Notes: generated from the letters alone by a model not told the origin. DNA of 64,000 bases from Halopseudomonas formosensis (GCF_900115905.1 NZ_FOYD01000005.1:183021-247020), one strand, 5' to 3'. Shown: positions 27,166 to 36,874, numbered from the stretch's first letter. Program-made: numbers and translations.

Positions 27166-28260
27166 TCAGCCCCGCAACCGCTGCGCTGCCTCCAGCAACA
27201 GCTGCTCGGTCCCGGCCCAGCCCAGGCAACCATCGGTAATGGAAACCCCATACCGCAACTCGCCGGACAACGGCTGATTGCCATCGAACAGGTGACTCTC
27301 GAGCATTACCGCCCGCAGGCGATCATCCCCGGCCAGGCGCTGGTCGATCACCTCGTGCAGCACCGCCGGCTGGCGCAGCGGGTCCTTGCCGCTGTTGGCG
27401 TGGCTGCAGTCGACCATGATGGCCGCATCCACCCCGGCCTGATCCAGCGCTGACCGCGCGGCGGCCACGCTGGCGGCGTCGAAGTTCGGCCCCTGGTTGC
27501 CGCCACGCAGCACCAGGTGGGTGTCCGGGTTGCCCCGGGTCTCGACCAGCGCCGGACGGCCCAGCTCGTCCATGCCGAAATGCTGATGGGCGGCGGCCGC
27601 CGAGCGCATGGCATCGATGGCGATGCCCATGCTGCCGTCGGTGCCGTTCTTGAACCCCACCGCCATGCCCAGGCCGCTGACCAGTTCCCGGTGGATCTGC
27701 GATTCGCTGGTGCGGGCACCTATGGCGGCCCAGCCCAGCAGGTCGTCCACATAACCGGCCACCAGCGGTTGCAGCAGTTCGCTGGCCAGCGGCAGGCCGA
27801 GCTCGATCATCTGCAGCATCAGCCGGCGCGACAATTCCAGCCCCCGGGCCATGTCGCCACTGCCATCCAGCTGCGGGTCATAGACCAGCCCCTTCCAGCC
27901 GACCGTGGTGCGCGGCTTCTCGATGTAGGCTCGCATCACCAGCAGCATCTGGTCTGCCACCTCGGGGGCCAGATCCGCCAGGCGGCGGGCATAGTCCAGG
28001 GCCGCGTCGGCATCATGGATGGAACAGGGGCCCACCACCACCAGCAGGCGGGGGTCATCGCCATGCAGTATGTCGCGAACGGCCTGGCGCTGGGCGGACA
28101 CCTGTTGTGCCAACAGGTCACTCAGGGGCAGGCGCTGGCGAAGTACAGCCGGGGTTGGCAGCGGGCGCGTGTGACGAACGTTGTCCTGAACAGGACTGGA
28201 GGCCTGGGCCATATTGGACACCAGGGAGAGCGGCAGGGCGGATACGGAAGAATTCATCAT
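27166..28260 (-). CDS. aroF: 3-deoxy-7-phosphoheptulonate (DAHP) synthase, class I
   Basis: 364 residues. Family AroA I-alpha: VVVGPCSIHDADAALDY (from about residue 74) for phosphoenolpyruvate, MRAYIEKPRTTVGWKG, and the metal-site regions VDCSHANSGKD and the GYVDD segment. It catalyses PEP plus erythrose 4-phosphate to DAHP, the first step of aromatic amino acid synthesis. GAGGAA lies 5 nt before ATG 28260 and a second ATG follows directly. The 380-bp leader contains two aromatic-rich peptides and an attenuator-type terminator. Which aromatic amino acid inhibits this isozyme cannot be read, so aroF rather than aroG is a label of convenience. Confidence 0.93.
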   Translation of the reverse strand: MMNSSVSALPLSLVSNMAQASSPVQDNVRHTRPLPTPAVLRQRLPLSDLLAQQVSAQRQAVRDILHGDDPRLLVVVGPCSIHDADAALDYARRLADLAPEVADQMLLVMRAYIEKPRTTVGWKGLVYDPQLDGSGDMARGLELSRRLMLQMIELGLPLASELLQPLVAGYVDDLLGWAAIGARTSESQIHRELVSGLGMAVGFKNGTDGSMGIAIDAMRSAAAAHQHFGMDELGRPALVETRGNPDTHLVLRGGNQGPNFDAASVAAARSALDQAGVDAAIMVDCSHANSGKDPLRQPAVLHEVIDQRLAGDDRLRAVMLESHLFDGNQPLSGELRYGVSITDGCLGWAGTEQLLLEAAQRLRG

Positions 28261-28269
28261 GTTTCCTCA

Positions 28270-28293
28270 GCCACGCGGTTCATTCCGCGTGGC
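28270..28293 (-). promoter_or_regulatory. Perfect hairpin just before the aroF ribosome site
   Basis: GCCACGCGG (28270-28278), a 6-nt loop and CCGCGTGGC (28285-28293) form a 9-bp perfect stem between the stop codon of leader peptide 2 (28297) and the aroF SD. Ribosomes finishing peptide 2 would cover it, so it may couple peptide 2 translation to aroF initiation. Confidence 0.55.
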
Positions 28294-28296
28294 GTT

Positions 28297-28389
28297 CTAT
28301 CGTGTCAGTCGTTGCAATGTTCGTGGGTTCTGGGCGCGACCACTAAATCGCCAGCTGCAGTAACGGTAACCCTGGTAGTCATTGCGCAT
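28297..28389 (-). CDS. Small aromatic-rich leader peptide 2 (30 aa)
   Basis: ATG 28389 has an AGGAAAGAG SD immediately upstream. The peptide begins MRNDYQGYRYCSWRF, so six of its first fifteen residues are Tyr, Trp, Phe or Cys, and the rest is Arg-rich. It lies after the attenuator terminator and 8 nt or less before the hairpin upstream of aroF. I do not recognise a named family. The excellent SD and aromatic codon content suggest a translated regulatory peptide; a functional small protein cannot be excluded. Confidence 0.6.
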   Translation of the reverse strand: MRNDYQGYRYCSWRFSGRAQNPRTLQRLTR

Positions 28390-28424
28390 GTCTCTTTCCT
28401 CTCGATTCATTGGCTCTGGGCCTG

Positions 28425-28461
28425 AAAAAACAAAACCCCCGGTCGGGTGGCCGACCGGGGG
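28425..28461 (-). terminator. Attenuator terminator in the aroF leader
   Basis: On the minus strand CCCCCGGTCGG (28461-28451), a 4-nt loop and CCGACCGGGGG (28446-28436) are followed by TTTTGTTTTTT (28435-28425). It is an 11-bp perfect stem with a strong U-tract. It sits between an aromatic-rich leader peptide and aroF, so termination here would be premature. The 5' arm can alternatively pair through CGGUCGG with CCGGCCG at 28489-28483, a candidate antiterminator. Confidence 0.85.
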
Positions 28462-28513
28462 TTTCTTGATTCTTGCGGTGGGCGGCCGGTGCTGAGTGGG
28501 CCGCCTGACGGGA

Positions 28514-28642
28514 TCAGGCCAGCCCTTGGCTAAACCAATACCCGTAAAAATAAGCGGAAACACCAGCTTCCGGCATGCACGCAGACGCGGCCACGGTGCA
28601 AACCGGGCTGAGCAGATGTGACATGGATGTCGGGTGAGTCAT
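28514..28642 (-). CDS. Aromatic attenuation leader peptide 1 (42 aa)
   Basis: ATG 28642 has GGAG 8 nt upstream. Residues 31-37 (28552-28532) read YFYGYWF: three Tyr, two Phe and one Trp in seven codons, near the end of the 42-codon frame. The attenuator terminator follows 52 nt after the stop. This is the classic architecture of ribosome-mediated attenuation responding to charged aromatic tRNAs (compare the trp and phe leaders). The peptide itself is not expected to have another function. Confidence 0.8.
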   Translation of the reverse strand: MTHPTSMSHLLSPVCTVAASACMPEAGVSAYFYGYWFSQGLA

Positions 28643-28667
28643 GGTGTTCTCCGTTGATCTGGCATTT

Positions 28668-28696
28668 ACCTTACTGCTTTCCCCGGTTCCGATCAA
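28668..28696 (-). promoter_or_regulatory. Promoter for the aroF leader transcript
   Basis: On the minus strand TTGATC (28696-28691) and TAAGGT (28673-28668) are spaced by 17 nt. Transcription would start near 28661, about 20 nt before leader peptide 1. The -10 is weak, but position and spacing fit. Confidence 0.45.
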
Positions 28697-28726
28697 CCTG
28701 TTGCTGCAGACTGCCAGCAACAGGTT
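28695..28726 (-). terminator. Long perfect hairpin after the slipin gene
   Basis: AACCTGTTGCTG and CAGCAACAGGTT form a 12-bp perfect stem with an 8-nt loop, 16 bp after the slipin stop (28743). There is no U-tract. It separates the slipin gene from the aroF leader promoter, whose -35 overlaps its edge. Confidence 0.6.
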
Positions 28727-28742
28727 ACCGGGCGATGACAGC

Positions 28743-29663
28743 TCAGCTCTTCGCCGTCTCCAGGGTCTTGGTAATGGCCGCGACCGCGGCCCCGACATTG
28801 CTCAGCTCCGCCGGCAGTATCATGGTGTTGTTGGTCTTGGCCAGCTTGCCGAACTCGGTCACGTACTGCTCGGCTACCCGCAGGGCCACGGCATCCTTGC
28901 CGCCGGCGGTGTTGATCGCCTCGGCCACCATGCGCAGACCATCGGCCGTGGCCTTGGCCACCAGCTCGATCTGCCGCGCCTTGCCTTCAGCCTCGTTGAT
29001 CTGCCGTTCCTTGTCGGCGATCGACAGGTTGATGGTCTCCTGCTTGATACCCTCGGAGACGTTGATCTTGGCCTCCCGCTCCCCTTCGGACTGGGCGACC
29101 ACAGCGCGGCGCTCACGCTCGGCGCGCATCTGCTTCTCCAGGGCGTCGAGGATAGTCGCCGGCAGCTCGATATCGGCAATCTCGTAGCGCATGACCTTGA
29201 CGCCCCAGGGCCGGGCCGCCTCGTCCAGCGCATCGACGACGTGGGTGTTGATCGCCTCGCGCTCCTCGAAGGTCTTGTCCAGATCGATCTTGCCGATCAC
29301 CGAACGCAGGGTGGTCTGCGCCAGCTGGGTAGCGGCGTAGCGGTAGTCGGCAATGCCGTAGCTGGCGGCCTTGGGGTCCACCACCTGCAGGTAGATCACG
29401 CCATTGACCACCACCTGGATATTGTCCTTGGTCACGCAGGCCTGGCGGTCCACGTCGATGGCCTCTTCCTTCATGGTGTGGCGATAGGCAATGCGGTCGA
29501 CGAAGGGAATCAGCAGGTGAAAGCCCGCCTCCAGGGTCTTGACGTACTTGCCCAGCCGCTCGACCACGTAGGCCGAGCGCTGCGGCACAATCTGTGCGGT
29601 CTTGGCGATGGTGATGATGATCAGCACCAGGAACGCCAGGGCGATGATGGTTGCGGTTTCCAT
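28743..29663 (-). CDS. qmcA: SPFH/stomatin-like slipin (QmcA type)
   Basis: 306 residues from ATG 29663 (METATIIALAFLVLIIITIAK, one N-terminal membrane helix). The SPFH/Band 7 domain spans about 25-190 (VVERLGKYVKTLEAGFHLLIPFVDRI), followed by a long charged coiled coil (about 190-270; MRAERERRAVVAQSEGERE). Members form large membrane rings that shield or regulate membrane proteases such as FtsH. The nfeD gene lies directly upstream (32-bp gap), the standard slipin/NfeD pairing. The longer frame to 29810 overlaps nfeD and is rejected. Confidence 0.9.
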   Translation of the reverse strand: METATIIALAFLVLIIITIAKTAQIVPQRSAYVVERLGKYVKTLEAGFHLLIPFVDRIAYRHTMKEEAIDVDRQACVTKDNIQVVVNGVIYLQVVDPKAASYGIADYRYAATQLAQTTLRSVIGKIDLDKTFEEREAINTHVVDALDEAARPWGVKVMRYEIADIELPATILDALEKQMRAERERRAVVAQSEGEREAKINVSEGIKQETINLSIADKERQINEAEGKARQIELVAKATADGLRMVAEAINTAGGKDAVALRVAEQYVTEFGKLAKTNNTMILPAELSNVGAAVAAITKTLETAKS

Positions 29664-29695
29664 GTTTGCTCCCCTTAAAGTCGAATCGATTGTTG

Positions 29696-30172
29696 TTATT
29701 GCGCCCGGCTGCTGCCCGGCCGGCTGCTGACCCTGAGCACAATCCCGCTGAAGCCGGTCACCCAGGCGGTATCGCCGGCACGCAGCGGCTCGCTGGCCTC
29801 GGCATCCCATTTGGCCCCGTTGAGCAGGACATCGCCGACGCCGTCAACAAAATCGGTCAGTACGGTGACGCGCTGATCCAGCAGCCCGGCGCTGTCCAGA
29901 TCCTGCTGCGCCTGCCCGCCGACCTTCCCCCTGAGCCAGCGCGTGCAGTGCCGACGCAGGCCAAACAGGGCTATCAGGCTGATCAGGGAAAACCACAGCA
30001 GCTGTACTGGCAGGCTCTCGATGGCCCCGGCCAGGGTCAGCAGGCCCACCGCGAGGGCGCCGATGCCAAAGAACACGGCGACCACCCCGGGTACGAAGAA
30101 CTCGGAAATCAGTAATGCCAGGCCGAGCAGCAACCAGAAGGCATAGCCACTCAGAAAACTGCCAACCAACAT
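29696..30172 (-). CDS. NfeD family membrane protein
   Basis: 158 residues from ATG 30172 (GAGGGA SD upstream). Three or four hydrophobic segments within about residues 8-75 (FLSGYAFWLLLGLALLISEFF first), then a C-terminal OB-fold domain (VTVLTDFVDGVGDVLLNGAKWDAEASEPL) that ends in a basic tail. This is the short NfeD type without the serine-protease part. It is the expected partner of the slipin at 28743-29663; the pair acts in membrane organisation or protein quality control. Confidence 0.88.
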   Translation of the reverse strand: MLVGSFLSGYAFWLLLGLALLISEFFVPGVVAVFFGIGALAVGLLTLAGAIESLPVQLLWFSLISLIALFGLRRHCTRWLRGKVGGQAQQDLDSAGLLDQRVTVLTDFVDGVGDVLLNGAKWDAEASEPLRAGDTAWVTGFSGIVLRVSSRPGSSRAQ

Positions 30173-31431
<1,259 letters not shown>

Positions 31432-31485
31432 TGTGCGGGCGGGCCCGGCACCGGGTCCGCCGCTCGTTATCCAGGGAGGATCCCC

Positions 31486-32469
31486 ATGAAATTCATCATC
31501 TATCTCCCGCTGCTGACCAGCGCCCTGCTGCTGGGCTGGTACCTGTCTTCCGGCAATGAGGCGCCCACTCCTGCCCCGGCGCCCGCCGTGACCGCACAGG
31601 ACAGCAGGATCAGCGCACCGCCGTCGCTGCCGCCGCCGAGCGCTCCTGCCCGGCTGACGCCGGCTGCGCAGGAGCCGACCAGTCTGCGCGGCACCCAGGT
31701 AGACGGCGAGCTGCTGGTGGATGCCCGGGGCAATCTGGTGCTCACCAGCCAGGTGCGCCATCTGTTCGATTATTTCCTCAGCCTGATCGGTGAGGAATCC
31801 AGCCAGCAGGCCCGACAGCGCATCCGCGATCATCTGACCGCCCAGCTCGACGAGCCCGCCCGCGGCCAGGCGCTGGAACTGCTGGAAACCTATCTGGACT
31901 ATCAGTACCAACTGGTGGATCTGGAAGCACGTTTCCCCGTCGCCGAGCATCTGGAGGACCTGCTGGCCCGCGAGCAGGCAGTACAGCAGCTGCGTGCCCG
32001 CCTGTTCAGCCGCGAGGCCCACGAGGCGTTCTTTGCCGGCGAGGAGATCTACAACAATTTCACCCTTGAGCGCCTGACGATCCAGCAGGACCCGTCCCTA
32101 AGCGACAGGGAAAAGGGGCTGGCCATAGAGGCCCTGCGCGAAAATCTGCCCGAGGAGATGCAGCAGCTGCTGGTGCCGCAGATCCACAACGACCTGCGCG
32201 AGCAGACCCTGGCCCTGCGCGCCGCCGGGGCCGACGAAGGCCGGATACGGCAGTTGCGCATGGGGATGCTGGGCCCGGAGGCGACCGAGCGGCTGGAGGA
32301 GCTGGATCGCAGCCGCGCCGAGTGGCGTGAGCGGGTCGCGGCCTTCCAGCAGGAGCGCGAACGCATTCTGAGTCAGCCGGGGCTGGCCGAGAGTGACCGC
32401 CGGGCGGCGGTGAACGCCCTGCTGGAGGAGCAGTTCACCGCCAACGAACGGCTGCGGTTGATCAACTGA
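31486..32469 (+). CDS. lifO: Lipase-specific foldase (Lif/LipB)
   Basis: 327 residues. The N-terminal membrane anchor is about 5-21, then a Pro/Ala-rich linker (25-65). The foldase motif RxxFDY(F/W)LS lies at 91-99 (RHLFDYFLS), and the rest is alpha-helical and charged, rich in Glu, Gln and Arg. Family knowledge: it stays in the inner membrane and folds LipA in the periplasm. It follows lipA with a 54-bp gap. Its stop is only 3 bp from the stop of the convergent ydbL gene. Confidence 0.93.
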   Translation: MKFIIYLPLLTSALLLGWYLSSGNEAPTPAPAPAVTAQDSRISAPPSLPPPSAPARLTPAAQEPTSLRGTQVDGELLVDARGNLVLTSQVRHLFDYFLSLIGEESSQQARQRIRDHLTAQLDEPARGQALELLETYLDYQYQLVDLEARFPVAEHLEDLLAREQAVQQLRARLFSREAHEAFFAGEEIYNNFTLERLTIQQDPSLSDREKGLAIEALRENLPEEMQQLLVPQIHNDLREQTLALRAAGADEGRIRQLRMGMLGPEATERLEELDRSRAEWRERVAAFQQERERILSQPGLAESDRRAAVNALLEEQFTANERLRLIN

Positions 32470-32472
32470 GGA

Positions 32473-32817
32473 TCACTTCTTCATCCACACGCCGTTGAGC
32501 ATGATGTACTGGCCCGAGGGCGTCTTCTCCAGCGCCTTCTTGCCGGCCATGGACTCCACATCCCGCAGCTGGATGTTGTTCTCCCGGGCCAGGCGCTGGT
32601 ACTCCTGGCGCCGGGCCTCGTTGATCTGCCGGGCAATCTCCTGTGCATTGCCACCCGGGCTGACCACACCCAGATAGCCATCAGGCTGCTCCCCCAACAG
32701 CCCTGCCGCCTTGGCCGCCGGCAAAGCTGACATGGCCTCGTTCAGGTTCATTGCCAGCACCGGAGCGCTCAGCAGCAGGGCCAGCAGCAGACCGAATATT
32801 CGAACGGGTGTACGCAT
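32473..32817 (-). CDS. ydbL: YdbL family (DUF1318) periplasmic protein
   Basis: 114 residues. A signal peptide is cleaved after VLA (about residue 22). The DUF1318 core has NEARRQEYQRLARENN and ends SGQYIMLNGVWMKK, as in E. coli YdbL. It is the last gene of a ydbH-ynbE-ydbL unit. In E. coli, YdbH and YnbE form an intermembrane phospholipid bridge and YdbL modulates YdbH-YnbE assembly. Confidence 0.9.
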   Translation of the reverse strand: MRTPVRIFGLLLALLLSAPVLAMNLNEAMSALPAAKAAGLLGEQPDGYLGVVSPGGNAQEIARQINEARRQEYQRLARENNIQLRDVESMAGKKALEKTPSGQYIMLNGVWMKK

Positions 32818-32827
32818 GATATCTCTC

Positions 32828-33013
32828 CTAGAACAGTCCGCTGGATTCGCTGAACAGCGAGTCCAGCTCCTTGTCGACCTTGATGTAGATCTCGTGCTGA
32901 ATCTTCACATTCAGGTTGATGTTGATGGGGTCGCTGGGGGCGGCCAGCTGCACTGTCGGCGTGCAGGCGCTGATCACCGCCACGGCCACCGCTATGATTG
33001 TCAGACGCCACAT
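32828..33013 (-). CDS. ynbE: YnbE family outer-membrane lipoprotein
   Basis: 61 residues. The lipobox is VISAC with Cys17, so it is a small lipoprotein. The mature part, PININLNVKIQHEIYIKVDKEL, is the typical YnbE strand-forming stretch. It lies between ydbH (12 bp upstream) and ydbL (10 bp downstream). Family knowledge: YnbE multimers are proposed to join the C-terminal end of YdbH at the outer membrane. Confidence 0.92.
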   Translation of the reverse strand: MWRLTIIAVAVAVISACTPTVQLAAPSDPININLNVKIQHEIYIKVDKELDSLFSESSGLF

Positions 33014-33025
33014 GGTCTTCTCCTG

Positions 33026-35320
33026 TCATGGACTGCGCTGCAGATACCGCTGCTCGATCCGTTTCCTGATGATCTCGTTCACTTGCCCGCTCAGCTGCAA
33101 ACTGGTCAGCAGTGCGGGAATATCCTCTTCCAGCTGTATGTTCAGATTGACCTGACGGCCCTGCTGGAATGTCGGGTTGCTGCCCTCCAGATGCAGCCCG
33201 AGCAGGAGCTTGCCCTGCTCATCATAGGACACATCGCTGGCCAGCACCCGGTAGCGGAAGTCGTCCAGCGCCGCGGCCAGCTGTTCCAGCCCGGGGTTGC
33301 CGGCCGCCATGTCGCTCAGCTGGGCGGCACGGTAGCGCAGCACGCCACCCGGTTCCCGGGCCTGCAGGCGCCCGCCGTCGACCAGCAGTTTGCCATCCAC
33401 CAGGCTGACCGGGAAGCGCCCGTCCAGTGTGCCGCGACCGCTCAGGCCTTCGGCGGGATAGACCTCGAACAGCCGCGCCAGTTCGACGCCCTCCACCAGG
33501 GCCACCAGACTCTGGCGTGACTGGCTCAGGTCCACCCGCGCCGGCTCCAGTCGAACCTGTCCCTCCAGCGCGCCGATACTGGCCGCCTCCAGCTGCAGAA
33601 CCCCCCTGTCCAGATGCGCCAGATCGGCCGTGTAACTGCCGCGCAGACGCAGGGGCCCCAGGGGCAGACCGGGATCCACCGTCTCCAGAACCAGCCCTTC
33701 GGTAGCCAGCTGCAGGCGGTCATTGCGCAGACCCAGCTCCAGGGGGGCCGACAGCCCGGAGAAACTGGCGCGATCATAGATACCCTGACCTCCGCTCAGC
33801 TGCAGTCGACCGCTCAGCTGTTCCAGACCATCACTGCCACGGGCCTGCAGCTGCCCGCTGAGCCGGCCGCTGGAAAAGCTCAGCAGCTCCGGCCAGTCGG
33901 CAAAGGTCGCCGCCAGCGGGTTGGCCGCCCGCAGGAACATCTCACCCAGGGTCAGCTGCAGGCGCCAGTCGGCCTGCGCGGGCCAATCCAGGCTCAGATC
34001 CGCGCTCAGGCCGCCCTGACCGGCAAGCCGCCCGCTCAACCCCAGCACACCGGAAGAGTGCTGCAGCTCGCCATTCAGCGTCCAGCCCTGGGGAATCAGC
34101 GCCGGATGCTGCAACTGCTGCATGCCCAGCTGCAGCGCACTGTGCAGTACGAGCTGGTCGGGGTGTTCCAGCGGCACGGCCAGACGGGCTCCACCCATCC
34201 GGGCGTCGAGGCCGGTCACCGCGAGTTCCGCGGCCGCCAGCGTCACTTTGCTGGCAGCCAGGCTGGCCTGTTCACCGAGGGCCAGGGTCAGCTGCCCTTC
34301 GGCAACGCGCCCCTGCAGCGGCCAGTCCAGCGCCAGACCACGGACTTCGAGGTCCGGCAGCCGGAGGCGGTCAGAGGCCAGCTGCAGCCGCGCCCCATCC
34401 AGTTCCGCCTCCCAGCCGGTGGCCGCGCTGGCCAACAGCAGACGCCCCTCCAGACCGCCTTCGAGGACCCCCTCAAGCCGCGCCCCGACCGCCAGTTCAA
34501 GGCGCTGCTGCCAGTCGGCAATACTGCCGGGATCAGGGGTGATTTCCAGTGACAGAACCCGGGGGCGCCAGTCCTCGGGGAGGGCCGTCAGGGTATCGGA
34601 GAAGGGCTGCTCCAAGCGCCATTGGGCCTGCCCCTCGTTCAGTATCCATAGCGCTCCCCGGTTCTCCAGGTCCAGCGTCATCGCCCCGCTGAGCAGCCCG
34701 ATGCCGGGCAGAGGCAGGGGTTCGGGCACCCTCAGCTCAGCCCGGGTCAGATAGCTGTCCTGCTGTTGCTGCAACTGCATCCGGCCCTGCAGCCACTGCT
34801 CCTGCTGGAGCAGGTCCAGGCGGGCATCCAGTGCCAGCGGCTGTGGCTGGCTGCGCAGCTGAAGACTGCCCTGCAGATCGCAGAAGGCCTCATCACAGGG
34901 CAGCTGCACCAGCAACCGATCTACCTGCAACGCCCCCGGCAGCCAGCCCAGGGGCGCGGCCAGGTCCTCCAGCGCCGGCAGGCTCCAGGCCTCATCCGGC
35001 GCGCTGGCCGGCAGCTGCGCGGCGGGCTGCCACACCAGCTGTACCAGCTCTGCCCGTACCTGCTGCAGACGTGGGCCGCCGTCCCATATCGGTCGCAGCA
35101 CCAGCCCCTCGACCCGAAAGCCGAGCCGGCCCTGCTCACCGGCGTGCACACCGCTGAGTCCGCCAATCTGCAGGCTGCCCTCGGCCCAGCGCCAGTGTTC
35201 CCAGTCCAGCTGCTGCACGCCGGCCCCATGCAGGCTGCGCTGCAGCCACTGCCCGGTCAGCAGCGTCAGCAACAGCAATATCAGCACCACCAGCGTGATC
35301 AGGCCCGCCACTCTGCGCAT
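33026..35320 (-). CDS. ydbH: YdbH family intermembrane phospholipid-transport protein
   Basis: 764 residues from ATG 35320 (AGGGGGA SD). The TTG at 35344 is less likely. One N-terminal membrane helix (LITLVVLILLLLTLLTG), then a very long repeated beta-rich, Leu/Gln-rich AsmA-like body, ending in the dicarboxylate-transport-like C-terminal domain (GRLQAREPGG...NPGLEQLAAALDDF). With TamB and YhdP it belongs to the bridge-like proteins that move phospholipid to the outer membrane in E. coli. It heads the ydbH-ynbE-ydbL operon. Confidence 0.9.
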   Translation of the reverse strand: MRRVAGLITLVVLILLLLTLLTGQWLQRSLHGAGVQQLDWEHWRWAEGSLQIGGLSGVHAGEQGRLGFRVEGLVLRPIWDGGPRLQQVRAELVQLVWQPAAQLPASAPDEAWSLPALEDLAAPLGWLPGALQVDRLLVQLPCDEAFCDLQGSLQLRSQPQPLALDARLDLLQQEQWLQGRMQLQQQQDSYLTRAELRVPEPLPLPGIGLLSGAMTLDLENRGALWILNEGQAQWRLEQPFSDTLTALPEDWRPRVLSLEITPDPGSIADWQQRLELAVGARLEGVLEGGLEGRLLLASAATGWEAELDGARLQLASDRLRLPDLEVRGLALDWPLQGRVAEGQLTLALGEQASLAASKVTLAAAELAVTGLDARMGGARLAVPLEHPDQLVLHSALQLGMQQLQHPALIPQGWTLNGELQHSSGVLGLSGRLAGQGGLSADLSLDWPAQADWRLQLTLGEMFLRAANPLAATFADWPELLSFSSGRLSGQLQARGSDGLEQLSGRLQLSGGQGIYDRASFSGLSAPLELGLRNDRLQLATEGLVLETVDPGLPLGPLRLRGSYTADLAHLDRGVLQLEAASIGALEGQVRLEPARVDLSQSRQSLVALVEGVELARLFEVYPAEGLSGRGTLDGRFPVSLVDGKLLVDGGRLQAREPGGVLRYRAAQLSDMAAGNPGLEQLAAALDDFRYRVLASDVSYDEQGKLLLGLHLEGSNPTFQQGRQVNLNIQLEEDIPALLTSLQLSGQVNEIIRKRIEQRYLQRSP

Positions 35321-35397
35321 CGGCCAAGGTCCCCCTGCAGACAAGCATCCGGCATCAAGGGTAGCATGCAGGCTCCACCATCTGACGGGGCAGAAGT

Positions 35398-36825
35398 ATG
35401 GACATTCTCCGCCGTATCAATAGCCTGGTTACGCTGCTGTTGCTTGCCTGGTTCGGTATGGCCCTGTACCAGGCCGGTCGTGCCCTGCCCGATCAACTGT
35501 CCCTGAGCCTGCCCTGGCGACCTGCACAGAACCTGCAATGGCTCTCCGATCAGACCTGGCAGACGGCATCGGGGGAGCGTCTGAGCCGACAGCAGATCTT
35601 CGATCAGGTGCTGGAGATCATCGACCAGGCCCGCAGGCTGGTGGTCCTGGACATGTTCCTGTTCAACGAGTTCGCCGGGCAGCACGGCTACCGGCCCCTG
35701 TCGTCCGAGCTGGCTGGCGCGCTGATCCGCGCCCGCGAGAATCACCCGGATCTCGAGGTGGTGCTGATTACCGACCCGTTCAACACCCTCTATGGCGGGG
35801 TGCGCAACCCGCATCTGGATGCCCTGCAGGCGGCGGGTATCACGGTAGTGATGACGCCCCTGGAGCGCCTGCCGGCGTCCAATCCGCTGTGGACCGGGTT
35901 ATGGGCGCTGTGCTGCCAGCTCCTCGGCAACAGCACCGAGGGCGGCTGGCTGCCCAACCCGGTGGGACCGGGCAAGGTTACCCTGCGCAGCTATCTGCAC
36001 CTGATCAACTTCCGCGCCAATCACCGCAAGACCCTGATTGCCGATGCCGGCGACAGCTGGACCGCGCTGGTGACCTCGGGCAATCCCCACGACGCCAGCA
36101 GCCGGCACAGCAACCAGGCGCTGCGTTTCGACGGCCCGGCGGCGCTGGATCTGCTGTACAGCGAACAGGCGGTTACCCGCATGGCCTCTCTGGACACCCG
36201 TCACTGGCCGACACCATCGGCTGAGGAATCGGTCACCGGCCCGCGCCTGCGCATCCTCACCGAGGGCGCCATCAAGCGGGCACTGCTGGAGACGGTCAAT
36301 GACGCCCGGTCCGGCGACCGGCTGGATCTGGAGGTGTTCTATCTGTCGCACCGTCCGCTGCTCAAGGCGCTGATCAGCGCCCGGGAGCGGGGTGTGGAAC
36401 TGCGCGTGCTGCTGGACCCCAACCGCGACGCCTTCGGTCGGGAGAAGAACGGCATCCCCAACCGCCAGGCCGCCTGGGACCTGCACCGCGCCGGCATCCC
36501 GGTGCGCTGGTGCAATACCAGTGGTGAACAGTGCCATCGCAAATGGCTGAGGCTGGACCGCGCCGACGGCAGCAGCGAGCTGATCAGCGGCTCGGCCAAC
36601 TTCACCCGGCGCAATCTGGATGATCTGAATCTGGAAACCGATGTGCAGCTGCACGCGCCCGGGGACTATCACCCCATGGCTCAGGCCAGAGAAGAGTTCG
36701 AACGCCTGTGGAGCAACGCCGAGGGGGTGTCCTACAGCCTCGACTACGAGGTCTTTGCCGATCACAGCCGGTTGCGCTACGGCCTGTATCGGGTGATGGA
36801 GGCCAGCGGCCTGTCCACCTTCTGA
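35398..36825 (+). CDS. Phospholipase D family protein (two HKD motifs)
   Basis: 475 residues. An N-terminal hydrophobic segment (about 8-26) suggests a membrane anchor. HKD motif 1, HRKTLIAD, begins at His209. HKD motif 2, HRKWLRLD, begins at His380 and is followed by ISGSANFTRRNLDDLNLETD. Both motifs are complete, so it should be active as a phosphatidyltransferase or phosphodiesterase, perhaps cardiolipin synthase-like. It is divergent from ydbH with a 77-bp gap, fitting the lipid-handling neighbourhood. The substrate is unknown. Confidence 0.85.
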   Translation: MDILRRINSLVTLLLLAWFGMALYQAGRALPDQLSLSLPWRPAQNLQWLSDQTWQTASGERLSRQQIFDQVLEIIDQARRLVVLDMFLFNEFAGQHGYRPLSSELAGALIRARENHPDLEVVLITDPFNTLYGGVRNPHLDALQAAGITVVMTPLERLPASNPLWTGLWALCCQLLGNSTEGGWLPNPVGPGKVTLRSYLHLINFRANHRKTLIADAGDSWTALVTSGNPHDASSRHSNQALRFDGPAALDLLYSEQAVTRMASLDTRHWPTPSAEESVTGPRLRILTEGAIKRALLETVNDARSGDRLDLEVFYLSHRPLLKALISARERGVELRVLLDPNRDAFGREKNGIPNRQAAWDLHRAGIPVRWCNTSGEQCHRKWLRLDRADGSSELISGSANFTRRNLDDLNLETDVQLHAPGDYHPMAQAREEFERLWSNAEGVSYSLDYEVFADHSRLRYGLYRVMEASGLSTF

Positions 36826-36874
36826 GGCAGAGGCTGGCGCGAGCGGAGCCTGGCCCCGCTCGACCCGCAGAGTG

